Source: CAYRXM01 sp964449465
Lineage (GTDB): Bacteria > Chloroflexota > Anaerolineae > JAFGEY01
Reading direction: 5' to 3'
DNA: 64,000 bases
Assembly: GCA_964449465.1 (NCBI GenBank)
Contig: CAYVBK010000004.1
Location: 62,001 to 126,000 of the forward strand
The translations under genes and the position numbers were made by a program. Below the pieces are notes generated by a model. It was given only the letters and a program-made list of their open reading frames with translations. It had not been told where the DNA came from and searched no databases. The number at the start of each line of letters is the position of its first letter. Positions within the stretch are counted from its first letter, which is position 1. This document shows positions 52,657-61,610 of the stretch, one piece after another.

Positions 52657-54730
52657 AGAGTGTTGCAAAATTGCCGTCTCCCGGTGCGTTCGGCTGACCG
52701 GATTTGCAAGTGGCCTCAAATGGTGCAATAATCAAGTTACCACACCCAACTACTGCAACCAAAGGAGGCCACGATGTCTATTATACCACAATTCGTTCTC
52801 GATCTGGTAATCCTCTATCTGGATCCCTTGCTCAACTGGTTCAGCGAGCGCGTCTACGCCGACCTGCTCAAACGGGCGTCCAAACACCTGCTGGTTCAGC
52901 TGCACACGCACCTCGATCTCAAGCCCTTGGAACATGCATGCGCTTCCTTCCACCGGAATTCCGGTCGCGGCCGCCCTGTCATCCACAGCGTACCGCGCCT
53001 CGTGCGCGCCTTGCTGGTCAAATATCTGTACAATTACAGCCTGCGCGAGACCGAGGCGGAAATCTGCTTCAACCTGATCGTCCGCTGGTTTGTGGGATAC
53101 TCCGTCTTTGCCGCCGGTCCCGACCACGCCACACTGGAACGGTTCGAGCAATGGGTGTGTGCGCATCAACACCGCGCCTATTTCGACCAAATCCTGGACC
53201 AGATCGACCGGGCCTTTCCCGAACAGCGCCAGCACGTCCAGATCGGCGACACCTTTGCCATGCAGGCCAATGCCGACCGCGAGCCTCTCATCCCGCTGAT
53301 CCGGCACACCTGCCGGCGGCTGCTGCGGACGCTGGAGCAGGCCGATGCTGACCGCGCCGCCCAGGTCGGCGAGCAGGTTGACCACAGCGCCCTGTTTGGC
53401 CCGCAAGACGAGGTGGACGAGTACTATTTGTCGAAAGAAAAGCGCGCCGAACGGCTGCGCACCACTGTTTGCGCTGCCCTCGACTGCGCTCAGCACGTCC
53501 GTGAGGCTTTGGCGCAATCCACTCCGCTGGCGGCCGAGGCCCGCGCGCCGGTCTTGCAATGGCTGGCTTGGCTGGACAAAGTGATCACCGACAATGTCCA
53601 GATCGTGCGTGACGAGCAAGGGCAGATCACCCAGGTCAGCGAACTGCCAGACAAGGACAAGGGGTCCTATCGTTTGGGCAGCGCCACCGACCCTGATGCC
53701 ACCTATCGCATTCACGGCAAGAAAAAAGCCTTGGGCTACAATGTCAGCGTGGCCGTGAACGACGAATTTGTGCGCGAAATCCAGGCCGACACCGGCGCGC
53801 AGCCCGACAACGTGGCCATTCCTGACCTGATCGAGGCTCAACAAGAACACCACGACCTGACGCCCGCCAAACTCATCTATGACGCCGCCGCCGGCAGCGG
53901 CAAAACCCGCGCCCTGGTGAACCAAGCCAGTGATGGACAGACCCAACTCTCTGCGCCTCTGCTGCCCTACAACAAGCGCAGTGTCGTTTTCACCCCGGAT
54001 CAGTTCGTGCTCTCCCCAGATGGGCAAACCCTGACCTGTCCCAACGGCCTTGAATCCAACATGTCCTATTCGTATCCCGAACTGGATGGCCGTTATTTCC
54101 GCTTTTATGCCCGCCGCTGCCGCGGCTGTCCCCGCTGGGTCGACTGTCGCGGCGACAAGCAAAAACTCGATAGCAAAGCCAATCGCAATGTGTTTATCAA
54201 CGACCATCGCGCGGAGGTGGATGCCGCCCAACTCTACAACCAGACAGACGCCTACAAAGCTGACCGCAAATTGCGCCCCTTGGTTGAGCAGACCATCGCC
54301 CACCTGGTGCGCTACAACGGCGCCCGCCAGGCGCGTCGAAGGGGCAAAAAGGCGGCCGATTTTCAAGTGAAAATGTGTGCTATGGCCTGCAATCTCAAGC
54401 GATGGATGAAGCGGCTCTTGAACTGCCCATCCGGCACATCCTCACCTCAGAAAGCAGCCATGCTCGAAGCGGCCTCAGCCGCCTAGACCAAGGGATGATT
54501 TTGTCTGGTGAGCAGGAAAAAGCGGAGAGAAAAGGAGTGATTTTGAACAAATTGAACTAGAGAATATCGTCAGTATCTAAACAACCCTCAACTGAGCGAG
54601 CCGGAAGGCCTTGGACTCGCTCAAACTCTCCAATTGCTTCCTCTTGCCTTCCTCAAACGGCCTCCTGCCCCTTTAGCGCAGGCACAAAAACGGCCGACGA
54701 CCTCCCTCACCTCGATTTTTGCAACACTCT
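52657..54730. mobile_element. Insertion sequence (IS1182-like) in CRISPR repeat 8
   Basis: A 2,074-bp element with inverted ends AGAGTGTTGCAAAA. The 7-bp direct duplication CCTTACG flanks it (52650-52656 and 54731-54737). It holds one complete transposase. Removing it and one duplication copy restores a perfect 37-bp repeat. The 54487-54720 tail has no gene. Confidence 0.93.
52774..54486 (+). CDS. IS1182-like DDE transposase
   Basis: 570 residues. The N-terminal DUF772-type region has VPRLVRALLVKYLYNYSLRETEAEICFNLIVRWFVGYS, the first catalytic Asp is in IGDTFAMQANAD, and a Cys-rich block CRGCPRWVDCRG precedes the C-terminal Glu region LVEQTIAHLVRYN. It is full length, so the element could be active. 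AAAGGAGG precedes the ATG. The frame is on the strand opposite to the probable array transcript. A long minus-strand frame opposite it is a shadow. Confidence 0.88.
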   Translation: MSIIPQFVLDLVILYLDPLLNWFSERVYADLLKRASKHLLVQLHTHLDLKPLEHACASFHRNSGRGRPVIHSVPRLVRALLVKYLYNYSLRETEAEICFNLIVRWFVGYSVFAAGPDHATLERFEQWVCAHQHRAYFDQILDQIDRAFPEQRQHVQIGDTFAMQANADREPLIPLIRHTCRRLLRTLEQADADRAAQVGEQVDHSALFGPQDEVDEYYLSKEKRAERLRTTVCAALDCAQHVREALAQSTPLAAEARAPVLQWLAWLDKVITDNVQIVRDEQGQITQVSELPDKDKGSYRLGSATDPDATYRIHGKKKALGYNVSVAVNDEFVREIQADTGAQPDNVAIPDLIEAQQEHHDLTPAKLIYDAAAGSGKTRALVNQASDGQTQLSAPLLPYNKRSVVFTPDQFVLSPDGQTLTCPNGLESNMSYSYPELDGRYFRFYARRCRGCPRWVDCRGDKQKLDSKANRNVFINDHRAEVDAAQLYNQTDAYKADRKLRPLVEQTIAHLVRYNGARQARRRGKKAADFQVKMCAMACNLKRWMKRLLNCPSGTSSPQKAAMLEAASAA

Positions 54731-55754
54731 CCTTACGGGCGTTAGGGGTTTTCTGACAAGTTGACCAAGTACCTCAGCGCGTCAATGCTATGATCATGTC
54801 TTAATGCCCTTACGGGCGTTAGGGGTTTTCTGACCTCGGTGTGACTGGTCAGGCTACGTTCATCATATCAGCAGTCTTAATGCCCTTACGGGCGTTAGAG
54901 GTTTTCTGACTCCAGCTTGGCGTCACGGTATTGTGTGCGCCAAGATGCGTAAGTCTTAATGCCCTTACGGGCGTTAGGGGTTTTCTGACGCACTTGATAA
55001 TGGCGAGCAGCGGCGCATCTTGAAGATGAGTCTTAATGCCCTTACGGGCGTTAGGGGTTTTCTGACTTCGAACCAGATCGCCGGCTGCCAGGTCAACGTC
55101 AATCGAGTCTTAATGCCCTTACGGGCGTTAGGGGTTTTCTGACGGAGTATCAACAAGGGGATGTGAAAATTTTGTGTGATTTCGTCTTAATGCCCTTACG
55201 GGCGTTAGGGGTTTTCTGACGCAGAGGGTGACGCTCAGTGTCGCGTGTTTACATTCCGTCTTAATGCCCTTACGGGCGTTAGGGGTTTTCTGACGTTCAG
55301 ATTTAGCTAGTTTTTTCAAAACCCCCGCTCTTTCGAGTCTTAATGCCCTTACGGGCGTTAGGGGTTTTCTGACCGTTTTGCGCTGGTCATTGCAGGCGGG
55401 GTGTGCCTGGCGTCTTAATGCCCTTACGGGCGTTAGGGGTTTTCTGACCCCTAGGATCGATTCTCCTGATGCGCCGCACAACAGAGCGGTCTTAATGCCC
55501 TTACGGGCGTTAGGGGTTTTCTGACAAAATGGGAATGCCGCGAGGTCTGGCAAAGGCGACTTGGTAGTCTTAATGCCCTTACGGGCGTTAGGGGTTTTCT
55601 GACTGCTACCAGTTGGCAGATACGTTACCGGTGCAGCAGGAAGTCTTAATGCCCTTACGGGCGTTAGGGGTTTTCTGACGGTGTGCTGCGAGAAATTTAT
55701 GAGGCGATAAAAGCAGCGTCTTAATGCCCTTACGGGCGTTAGGGGTTTTCTGAC
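54731..55754 (-). CRISPR. CRISPR array, leader-proximal part (3' piece of repeat 8, repeats 9-21)
   Basis: Repeat 8 resumes at 54731 (7-bp duplication plus the last 20 bp). Complete repeats start at 54798, 54874, 54953, 55030, 55107, 55184, 55258, 55337, 55412, 55489, 55567, 55643 and 55718. Spacers are 37-42 bp. Only repeat 10 (54874) has a change, G to A in TTAGGGG. With the other half, the array holds 21 repeats and 20 spacers. Confidence 0.97.
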
Positions 55755-56055
55755 CTGTGCGATTACCCGGCGGCGGGTAAAAATTTACCGTCCATCCCGC
55801 TTTGCCGAGCAACACACCGCATCTCTAACCTGCCTGTCATGATAGACCTAAAACGGCCTTTTGTCAAATCGAACCGTTTTGCGAGCACCCCCCTCTCAAC
55901 AGCCCCAAAACAAGGCCATCGGCGGGGGGGCTCTCGCAAAACCGGCGCAAAAAATCGCCGCCAAAACACTACAGGTTGTAGAATGACCGCATTGACAAAT
56001 CAACCTGCAGTGGGTCGCTGTGGTCTGACCACTGTACCAGTTGCCGCCATCCCAC
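55755..56055 (-). promoter_or_regulatory. Probable CRISPR leader
   Basis: A 301-bp non-coding stretch between repeat 21 and cas2. It contains an A/T hairpin (GGTAAA/TTTACC near 55775) and A/T-rich blocks, one near 55845-55870. Leader side is inferred from repeat orientation and closeness to the adaptation genes. No gene is seen in it. Confidence 0.6.
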
Positions 56056-56337
56056 TCAGATGATGAACGGAGCCAGCGCTTCTTGTTCGACCGGTTTGCC
56101 CTGCCCCAGCACCTCGATCTGTTTGAAACAGGCCGCGCACAAGGTGTAAAAGCGGACGCTGTCCTCGGCCTCATCAATCAGTTTGGCCAGACGAGCGCGC
56201 ATTTTGGCAATCTGCCGGGCTTCCAGGTTGACCTCGAACACACTGTACTGTACCCGCACACCGTAATCCTCCAGGGTCTTGGCAATCCTGGTGCGGCGCT
56301 TGTTGTCGGGAATGTCATAACTCACTACGATAAACAT
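56056..56337 (-). CDS. cas2: CRISPR adaptation protein Cas2
   Basis: 93 residues. The start MFIVVSYDIPDNKRRTRIAK carries the conserved Asp at residue 8 and the ferredoxin-like beta-alpha fold; VRVQYSVFEVNL is the second strand block. Cas2 bridges Cas1 dimers in spacer integration. It follows cas1 by 16 bp and is adjacent to the leader. The ATG at 56337 is chosen over the longer open frame for its conserved start. Confidence 0.95.
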   Translation of the reverse strand: MFIVVSYDIPDNKRRTRIAKTLEDYGVRVQYSVFEVNLEARQIAKMRARLAKLIDEAEDSVRFYTLCAACFKQIEVLGQGKPVEQEALAPFII

Positions 56338-56353
56338 AGGCAAATGGCGAATG

Positions 56354-57355
56354 TTAGCGAACGGTAAAGGGCCGATAGATTTCGCCGCTTTGCAGGGCAC
56401 GAGCCATCTCGCGCACCTGAAGCTCAAAGCAGCGGCGATAGGTGCTTTTTTCTTGCGTCAACGGGTGCGTAAATTCCTGGCTCAGGCGCGCCTCCCATTC
56501 CAGCAAAAACCGTTTGCGCCCGGCGTCATCCAACAAAACAGGACGCTGCTCATCCTCTTGTTCCTTAAAATTGTCCATCGTAATCAACCGCTCGTTGCAC
56601 ACGCGCAGCACAATCGAGTCTACCACGATGCAACGAAACTCTTCGACCAGGTCGAGGGCCAGCGACGGCCGCCCATACTCGGTCACGTGCATCAGCCCCA
56701 GGTAGGGGTCCAGCCCCACCAGGTTGACCGCCGATTCCAGCGCGTGGGTCAACAGCGTATAGCCAAAGGAAAGCAGCACATTCAGCCCATCGGTGGGCGG
56801 TCGGCGCACGCGCTTTTCAAAGGGCCAGGGATCCTTGAACAGCTTTTTGAACACCTCAAAATACACGGCCGCTCCCTGACCTTCTACGCCCATCACCGAG
56901 TTCATCGTCTCGGTGCGCCCGGCACGGCCCATCAGCCGCTGCAGGCTCTCGGCGGCGCTGCTCAGGTCCGAATTCTGCTGCTCGCGGTTGTATCGCATCA
57001 CCAGCGTGCGGCAGTTGCTCAGCTTGGCCTCTACGATGGCCTGCGCCGTACGCAGCTTGTACGCCGCATCTTGCAGCCGCAAATACTGCCACAGCCGCAG
57101 ATCGCCGAATTTGGTCGGCGGCCCCACCAACCGCCCGCAGTAGCGACCATCCTGGTTCAAAAACACCACATCCAGCCCCTCGCTCAACAACGCCTTGATC
57201 GCCGGGGTGGTCAGGCCAATGTTGCCAAACAGCACCACCTCGCTCACCTTGACCAGCGGCGCCACAGCCAGCTCGGTGTCATCCTTGCTCACCACCAGCC
57301 GCCGGCCGGTGATGCTGATTTTGGCCCCTTGCTCGATCACATACAACGGTGGCAT
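56354..57355 (-). CDS. cas1: CRISPR integrase Cas1
   Basis: 333 residues. The N-terminal beta region is followed by the helical catalytic domain with metal ligands E158 (VMGVEGQ), H223 (LMHVTEYGRPS) and E238 (LDLVEEFR). It integrates new spacers with Cas2 at the leader end. Length fits type I/III Cas1 with no RT fusion. The start ATG at 57355 opens MPPLYVIEQGAKISI. An upstream open extension is the shadow of cas6. Confidence 0.95.
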   Translation of the reverse strand: MPPLYVIEQGAKISITGRRLVVSKDDTELAVAPLVKVSEVVLFGNIGLTTPAIKALLSEGLDVVFLNQDGRYCGRLVGPPTKFGDLRLWQYLRLQDAAYKLRTAQAIVEAKLSNCRTLVMRYNREQQNSDLSSAAESLQRLMGRAGRTETMNSVMGVEGQGAAVYFEVFKKLFKDPWPFEKRVRRPPTDGLNVLLSFGYTLLTHALESAVNLVGLDPYLGLMHVTEYGRPSLALDLVEEFRCIVVDSIVLRVCNERLITMDNFKEQEDEQRPVLLDDAGRKRFLLEWEARLSQEFTHPLTQEKSTYRRCFELQVREMARALQSGEIYRPFTVR

Positions 57356-57452
57356 CGGAAACCTCCCAAAAAGAGTAGACAGGGAAATAAGGAGGAAAGA
57401 ATAAGGAAACCCCCAAAGAAATGGACATTCAATTGTTAAAGAGCCAAGCCAA

Positions 57453-58310
57453 CTATCCAACCACCCACCTGCACATGCCCATGCCTTGCGTGGTCTGATA
57501 GCCGGCGCCGCTGTAAAAGCTAAAGGCAGCCAACACGCTGAGGGTGCTGCACCAATAGCGGTCGCGGTTGAGCGCGGCATAGTCGCAGCGCCCCACCGCC
57601 CCGCGTTGGATGGCCCCCTCTTTGCCGGGCAGGGCGCGGGTGCGCAGGCGATAGTTGCTGATCGCCACGCACTCGGCGGCAAAGCGGCGCACTTCGGGGC
57701 TGAGGGCCACCGGTGCCCAGGCGTTCCAACGGTCGAGCAGCGAGCCGAACAGCAGATCGGGCAGAGGGATGGGGATGGTCTTGCCGCCGCTGCGAAAGGC
57801 CGCGGGCGAAGCAAAGGAGAACGTCCAGCGGGTGGGCGCCGGCACCTGGCTGAGCAGGTAGGGGGCGGCCAGGTCGGCATAGGTGGTGCAACCGGCCCAG
57901 GGGTGGGCCTCGTCGGCAATCAGTGCGTCCTCGATGCGAAAGGGGATGTCGCCCAAGACAATCTCACCGGGCAGGTGGGGCAGCGCGCGCTCTAGCCACA
58001 GCGCCGTCAGCTCGCTGGAGAGGGTGGTATAGCGCAGAAACCAGCGTTCGCCGGGGGTGCAAGAGACGAACTGCATGCTGTGCGTCTGTCTGCTGCTCCT
58101 TGTTTCCTTGTGACCTTGCATCCACAGATTGCTGCACGTAAACGGCTTGACCTGCTCGGTCTGGTGCAGCCGGTCGGCCAGGGCCGCGTCGGCCTCGGCG
58201 ACCAGGCGCATGAGGAAGGCATGGGCGGCACGGGACTGATTGGCCGGAATGTCACCGGGACGGGTGGGGGTGAGGGTGAGGATGGTGGCGGAGAGATCAA
58301 AAGTGCTCAT
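57453..58310 (-). CDS. cas6: CRISPR RNA endonuclease Cas6
   Basis: 285 residues. The N-terminal RAAHAFLMRLV helix and the C-terminal Gly-rich loop SGAGYQTTQGMGMCRW are those of Cas6 RAMP proteins that cut pre-crRNA inside the repeat. Here it would leave the ATTAAGAC tag. It lies between the decayed small ORF and cas1, in the same direction. Its catalytic residues (His near residue 30) are likely but not certain. Confidence 0.88.
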   Translation of the reverse strand: MSTFDLSATILTLTPTRPGDIPANQSRAAHAFLMRLVAEADAALADRLHQTEQVKPFTCSNLWMQGHKETRSSRQTHSMQFVSCTPGERWFLRYTTLSSELTALWLERALPHLPGEIVLGDIPFRIEDALIADEAHPWAGCTTYADLAAPYLLSQVPAPTRWTFSFASPAAFRSGGKTIPIPLPDLLFGSLLDRWNAWAPVALSPEVRRFAAECVAISNYRLRTRALPGKEGAIQRGAVGRCDYAALNRDRYWCSTLSVLAAFSFYSGAGYQTTQGMGMCRWVVG

Positions 58311-58313
58311 AGA

Positions 58314-58646
58314 TTACCTCTTTTTTCGTGCCTGCTCTCGAACCTCTTGCAAGTTGATGATCTCGGTCACCTCGTAGCGCGGCGGCAGCGCGCCGGCCAC
58401 CGGTTTGAGGCGCACGATCGGTGGAAAGTAGCCCATGCGGCCGTGGAGTTCGACCAGCAGGGCAACGGCGCCGCTATTGGGATGCCCGTCCTGCGGGGTT
58501 TTTCTGGTATCCCCTATTTGGGGCGGCGGCATCCCAATGCGGCATTGGGATGCCTGTCCTGCGGGATACCCCATCTTGCGGGATGTCCGTTCACTTGATT
58601 GCTGCAGCGCACCACGTTGAACAACGATGGCTTGCCCCTCGCCCAA
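58314..58646 (-). pseudogene. Small decayed ORF between cas6 and the CARF effector gene
   Basis: A 110-residue frame from a TTG. The ends look protein-like: GEGQAIVVQRGAL at the start and VELHGRMGYFPPIVRLKPVAGALPPRYEVTEIINL at the end. The middle is repeat-derived and low in conservation. Upstream, another frame ends ...VKVILFDFG right where GEGQAIVV begins, suggesting a frameshift. Most likely a small CRISPR-neighbour gene broken by a frameshift and a repeat insertion. No family recognised. Confidence 0.45.
58476..58565. repeat. Directly repeated 22-bp GC-rich units inside the decayed ORF
   Basis: ATTGGGATGCC(C/T)GTCCTGCGGG is found at 58476-58497 and 58544-58565, with CCCAATGCGGCATTGGG palindromes between them. 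It looks like a small repeat element inserted in the ORF. Confidence 0.65.
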
Positions 58647-58705
58647 AGTCGAACAGGATCACCTTGACGGCGCCCAGGTCGGCAGGGGTGGGGTGGGGGT
58701 GGGGT

Positions 58706-59986
58706 TTACCTGGCCTCCCATTGCGGGAACTGCGGAGCTTCCAGGCGCACTTTTAGGGCTTGCAATCCGGCCTGGATGAATCCGGCAGAGACCTGATACA
58801 TTTCTTGCCAGCGGTTGTGCGCAATGGGAGTTTCCCCGTGCGCCAGAATGGACTCATTGCGGTGGCTCAAAGCCGTCAGCAGCCGTTTACTGTATTCCTG
58901 GTAAACGTTCCCTAGCGGGTCCGCCAATTCCGCCAGCAACTCGTAATTTTGCCGCAACCCCAATTTCACCTTACCTTTTTCGCCCGGTTCACGCAGCATT
59001 TCGTATTTCGCCTGTAACGCATCCGGCAGCAGCGTTGGATTCAAGTCGCCGCTCTGCAGGGGCAGCTCGCGTTGCGCCAAACGGATTTGCGCCAACATTT
59101 CCAGGTCGCGATACAACCGTGCCACTGCGTCATCATATCGGCCCCGCGCGGCTCGTCGTTCGGCGTTGCGCAACAAATCCAAGACCGGTGCGTATCCTGG
59201 CTTTGCGCTGCTGACCAGTTTCAAGAAACGCCACAACTCGACAAAACGGTCGTGGTAGGGTTCCAAGAGCGCGCGTGCTTGTGAATGGTCAAACCGATCC
59301 CAGGCGTCAAAGGCGCGACACCACGTCACCCATTCGCCGATTTCGCGTTGTAACTCAGGGGGTAAGGGGGCGGCGCGTAAGGTGCTTTGTAGAATTTCGG
59401 CAGCGGAAGCATACGCATACTTGTTGAACAACCGTTGCGCCTCGGCCATCTGCTGACGGGCGCGCACTTCCCCCACATTCACCAGCGCCGCCATTTCTGT
59501 GCCATTGCGCACTTTGACCAGGTCGGCGCGTGTCCCTTTGACTAACGACAACTCGTACCCCGTTTCCAGCGCCGCCAAAACCAAGGCCGCGGTCATCGTT
59601 TTCGTGCCGCCAGTATAATCGGCCAGGAATCGCCAAGTGCTAAGGGTTTCCCTCAAGCGCATAAGCGCGGTGCGCACCTGGGCATAGCAGCCGGCTAAAT
59701 CATCCGGTTCAGGCAGTTCAAGGATTTCATATTGCCCTTCGGTCAAACCTGTTTGCGTCAGGATGTTGGCGCCTTTGGGATCGCCTAGCGGGACCTCTTT
59801 GCCGCACTCTGGACACTTCATCTTGCGCGGATCGCCGCATGGATTGCCGGGGCCGTCTACTGTTTTGCGGCTGCCTTTATCGCCGCCACTCACGATAAAG
59901 CAGACAAAATCCGGTTGATAGTCACGGACTGCCGTAATGACCGGCGCGCACGAGCCGCCGACGGTTAAGGCTAGGATTGTTGACAT
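58706..59986 (-). CDS. TIGR02710-type CARF-HEPN effector (Csx1/Csm6-like)
   Basis: 426 residues. The N-terminal CARF-like half has ILALTVGGSCAPVITAV, a zinc-ribbon-like CPECGKEVP insert, and DYTGGTKTMTAALVLAALETG, the hallmark of this family and of DUF1887. The C-terminal helical half carries the HEPN RNase motif HRNESILAHG (R-N-x4-H near residue 385). Such proteins bind cyclic oligoadenylates made by Cas10 and degrade RNA. It is upstream of cas6 on the same strand and likely gives the type III system its collateral RNase arm. Confidence 0.85.
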   Translation of the reverse strand: MSTILALTVGGSCAPVITAVRDYQPDFVCFIVSGGDKGSRKTVDGPGNPCGDPRKMKCPECGKEVPLGDPKGANILTQTGLTEGQYEILELPEPDDLAGCYAQVRTALMRLRETLSTWRFLADYTGGTKTMTAALVLAALETGYELSLVKGTRADLVKVRNGTEMAALVNVGEVRARQQMAEAQRLFNKYAYASAAEILQSTLRAAPLPPELQREIGEWVTWCRAFDAWDRFDHSQARALLEPYHDRFVELWRFLKLVSSAKPGYAPVLDLLRNAERRAARGRYDDAVARLYRDLEMLAQIRLAQRELPLQSGDLNPTLLPDALQAKYEMLREPGEKGKVKLGLRQNYELLAELADPLGNVYQEYSKRLLTALSHRNESILAHGETPIAHNRWQEMYQVSAGFIQAGLQALKVRLEAPQFPQWEAR

Positions 59987-60114
59987 AGTTCCTCCGTAGG
60001 ATTATGTACTGGAATCACCGGAATGGTGAACAGCTCAAATTGCGCTTTGTCATAGCCATCCAGGAATAATCGGCGCGCGCGGGTGGCATCGGGCGGCAAT
60101 GACAAGGCATCACG
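59971..60114 (-). pseudogene. C-terminal protein fragment before the CARF effector gene
   Basis: An open frame of 47 codons without a start, bounded upstream by TAG at 60115-60117, reading DALSLPPDATRARRLFLD and FELFTIPVIPVHNPTEEL. The codon use and hydrophobic strands look like a real protein tail, and it overlaps the effector start. No family was recognised; it is probably a truncated gene of the csm operon region. Confidence 0.45.
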
Positions 60115-60171
60115 CTACAAGCGTAACAAGTACCCGGAAGCAAAATCGCTTTCACCCTCCCTCCTCTCTCC

Positions 60172-60200
60172 TTGCGATTCGTTCGCCAACGTGTTATAAT
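60172..60200 (+). promoter_or_regulatory. Promoter of the antitoxin-like gene
   Basis: TTGCGA, exactly 17 bp, then TATAAT, 51 bp before the ATG at 60252. It points opposite to the csm genes. Confidence 0.7.
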
Positions 60201-60251
60201 CAAACAAGGTCGTACCCGGTCATTCATCTGTCCAACTCGAACGGAGGTTAG

Positions 60252-60449
60252 ATGACTGCACAATCAGCTTCTCTGGATGTCGCATTGCATATCAGCGAGC
60301 AACTCTCTCTGGCCGACCAACTGCGGCTGATCGGCCTGTTGTCTGAGCGAGTACGCCAACAGGTCGAACTACCAGGCATACCGGTTGATATACTGAAGTT
60401 AGCTGGCCTGGGCGCCGAGTTGTGGCAACAAATTGATTTTGTGGGCTGA
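60252..60449 (+). CDS. Small antitoxin-like protein, no toxin partner
   Basis: 65 residues. SLDVALHISEQLSLADQLRLIGLLSERVRQQ and ILKLAGLGAELWQQID recall small antitoxins that precede PIN-domain toxins, which usually continue with a YIRREREWD-like tail. Here the protein ends at IDFVG and no toxin follows, so it may be truncated or an orphan. CGGAGG precedes the ATG and a strong promoter lies upstream. It is on the strand opposite to all cas genes, between csm5 and the CARF gene. Confidence 0.55.
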   Translation: MTAQSASLDVALHISEQLSLADQLRLIGLLSERVRQQVELPGIPVDILKLAGLGAELWQQIDFVG

Positions 60450-60457
60450 CCACTCCG

Positions 60458-61609
60458 TCAAGTCTCGCTTTTCCTCGCTCTCATCTCCACCAACACCCAG
60501 CCCAGCGGATAGAGTGGAGTTTCATTTGTTCGGCCATCCGGCGTGGTTTGCACCTGTACCAACACGCGGCGGCTTTTCGGAAAAGGATCGCCGAGTTTTC
60601 GTGTGCCGCGCGCCAGTCCATACCCTCCCTGTTTCGGGGAACGCAAGATGCTCTCCATAAAATTCCGGTCGGCTTGCAGGGGGTCGGCAAATGTTTTGCT
60701 CTCCCAACCGCCGCCCCAACCGATCTGCAGAAAGGATGCATTGGGCGGCAAGTTTGTCTTGACCAAATTACGGCAGTACTGTGCCGTCTTTTCCGCGCCG
60801 GAGATTTGACCAAACCATGCCGCCTGATGTTCCAGACGTCGGGTGGCATACTCGCGCAATATGGCCGGAAGGTTGAGCAGCAGATCGCTGCCTCTCAAGT
60901 CCAGATGATGTCTTTTCGCCCAGACAGAAAAAAGGGCCAGGTCTATTTTGATTTCTGTCTCCAAGACCGTGTCAGGACGGATGACTTCAAGCTCGATAGG
61001 CGAGCCAAGCATCCCACCCCGGTTGAGCACGCGGGCATTGACCAGCATCAGCCGGTCGGCGGTCGCCGGTGCGCTGTCGGCGACCTGGAGGGCGCGGAAG
61101 GTGTCTTTGTTGGGCGACTTGCCACTGTGCTCACCGAACAACTCTTGCTCATACCACTGCGCGGCAAACTCGCGCCGGCGGTTCAGGTTACGCACATCCG
61201 GCTTTAGCCCCAACACCTGCCAGCGTTTCCAGCCCAGCGCCGTGCGCAGCACGCCCTTGAAACTTGTGCCGGGCAGATAGGGCCGGTCGTAAATATCCTT
61301 GAACTGCTCTCGCACCTGCGCACCAGGCGCTTTTGAGCGCGGTGTGCCTTTGATCACGTAACGGAAGAGTTTGCTGCCAAATTGAAAATCGGCATCTTGC
61401 AATAATTGGGCGGGTGGAGTTTCGGCCAACCGGTCGGCCAGGGCCGGATCGTCAACATCCTGCATCAGCAAAAATTCATCTTCGTTGATGCGCCAGGTAT
61501 GGCCTTTACGGATGGCATAATCATATTCGTTGAGCAGATCATGCCCGCTGCCGATGTGCAACGGGGTCAGAACAGAAACCTTGACCTGGTACAAGGCATA
61601 GTTAGCCAT
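60458..61609 (-). CDS. csm5: Type III-A Csm5
   Basis: 383 residues. YALYQVKVSVLTPLHIGSGHDLL is the RAMP-type start (first ferredoxin strand plus LHIGSG loop), and RPYLPGTSFKGVLRTALGW is the Gly-rich signature loop of Csm5. It caps the 3' end of the crRNA in the Csm complex. It begins 1 bp after the csm4 stop, so translation is coupled. Its C-terminus has ARGTRKLGDPFPKSRRVLV. Confidence 0.9.
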   Translation of the reverse strand: MANYALYQVKVSVLTPLHIGSGHDLLNEYDYAIRKGHTWRINEDEFLLMQDVDDPALADRLAETPPAQLLQDADFQFGSKLFRYVIKGTPRSKAPGAQVREQFKDIYDRPYLPGTSFKGVLRTALGWKRWQVLGLKPDVRNLNRRREFAAQWYEQELFGEHSGKSPNKDTFRALQVADSAPATADRLMLVNARVLNRGGMLGSPIELEVIRPDTVLETEIKIDLALFSVWAKRHHLDLRGSDLLLNLPAILREYATRRLEHQAAWFGQISGAEKTAQYCRNLVKTNLPPNASFLQIGWGGGWESKTFADPLQADRNFMESILRSPKQGGYGLARGTRKLGDPFPKSRRVLVQVQTTPDGRTNETPLYPLGWVLVEMRARKSET

Positions 61610-61610
61610 C

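Noticed and set aside
52750..54366. 538-codon minus-strand frame in the IS
   Set aside because: Antisense to the transposase, which has catalytic motifs and a ribosome site; the mirror frame has no recognisable domain.
54974..55815. Minus-strand frames across the CRISPR array with repeated KTPNARKGIK-like peptides
   Set aside because: They are translations of the CRISPR repeat units, not genes.
56354..57919. A 521-residue Cas1 fusion
   Set aside because: The extra N-terminal part is the shadow of cas6; the conserved Cas1 start is the ATG at 57355.
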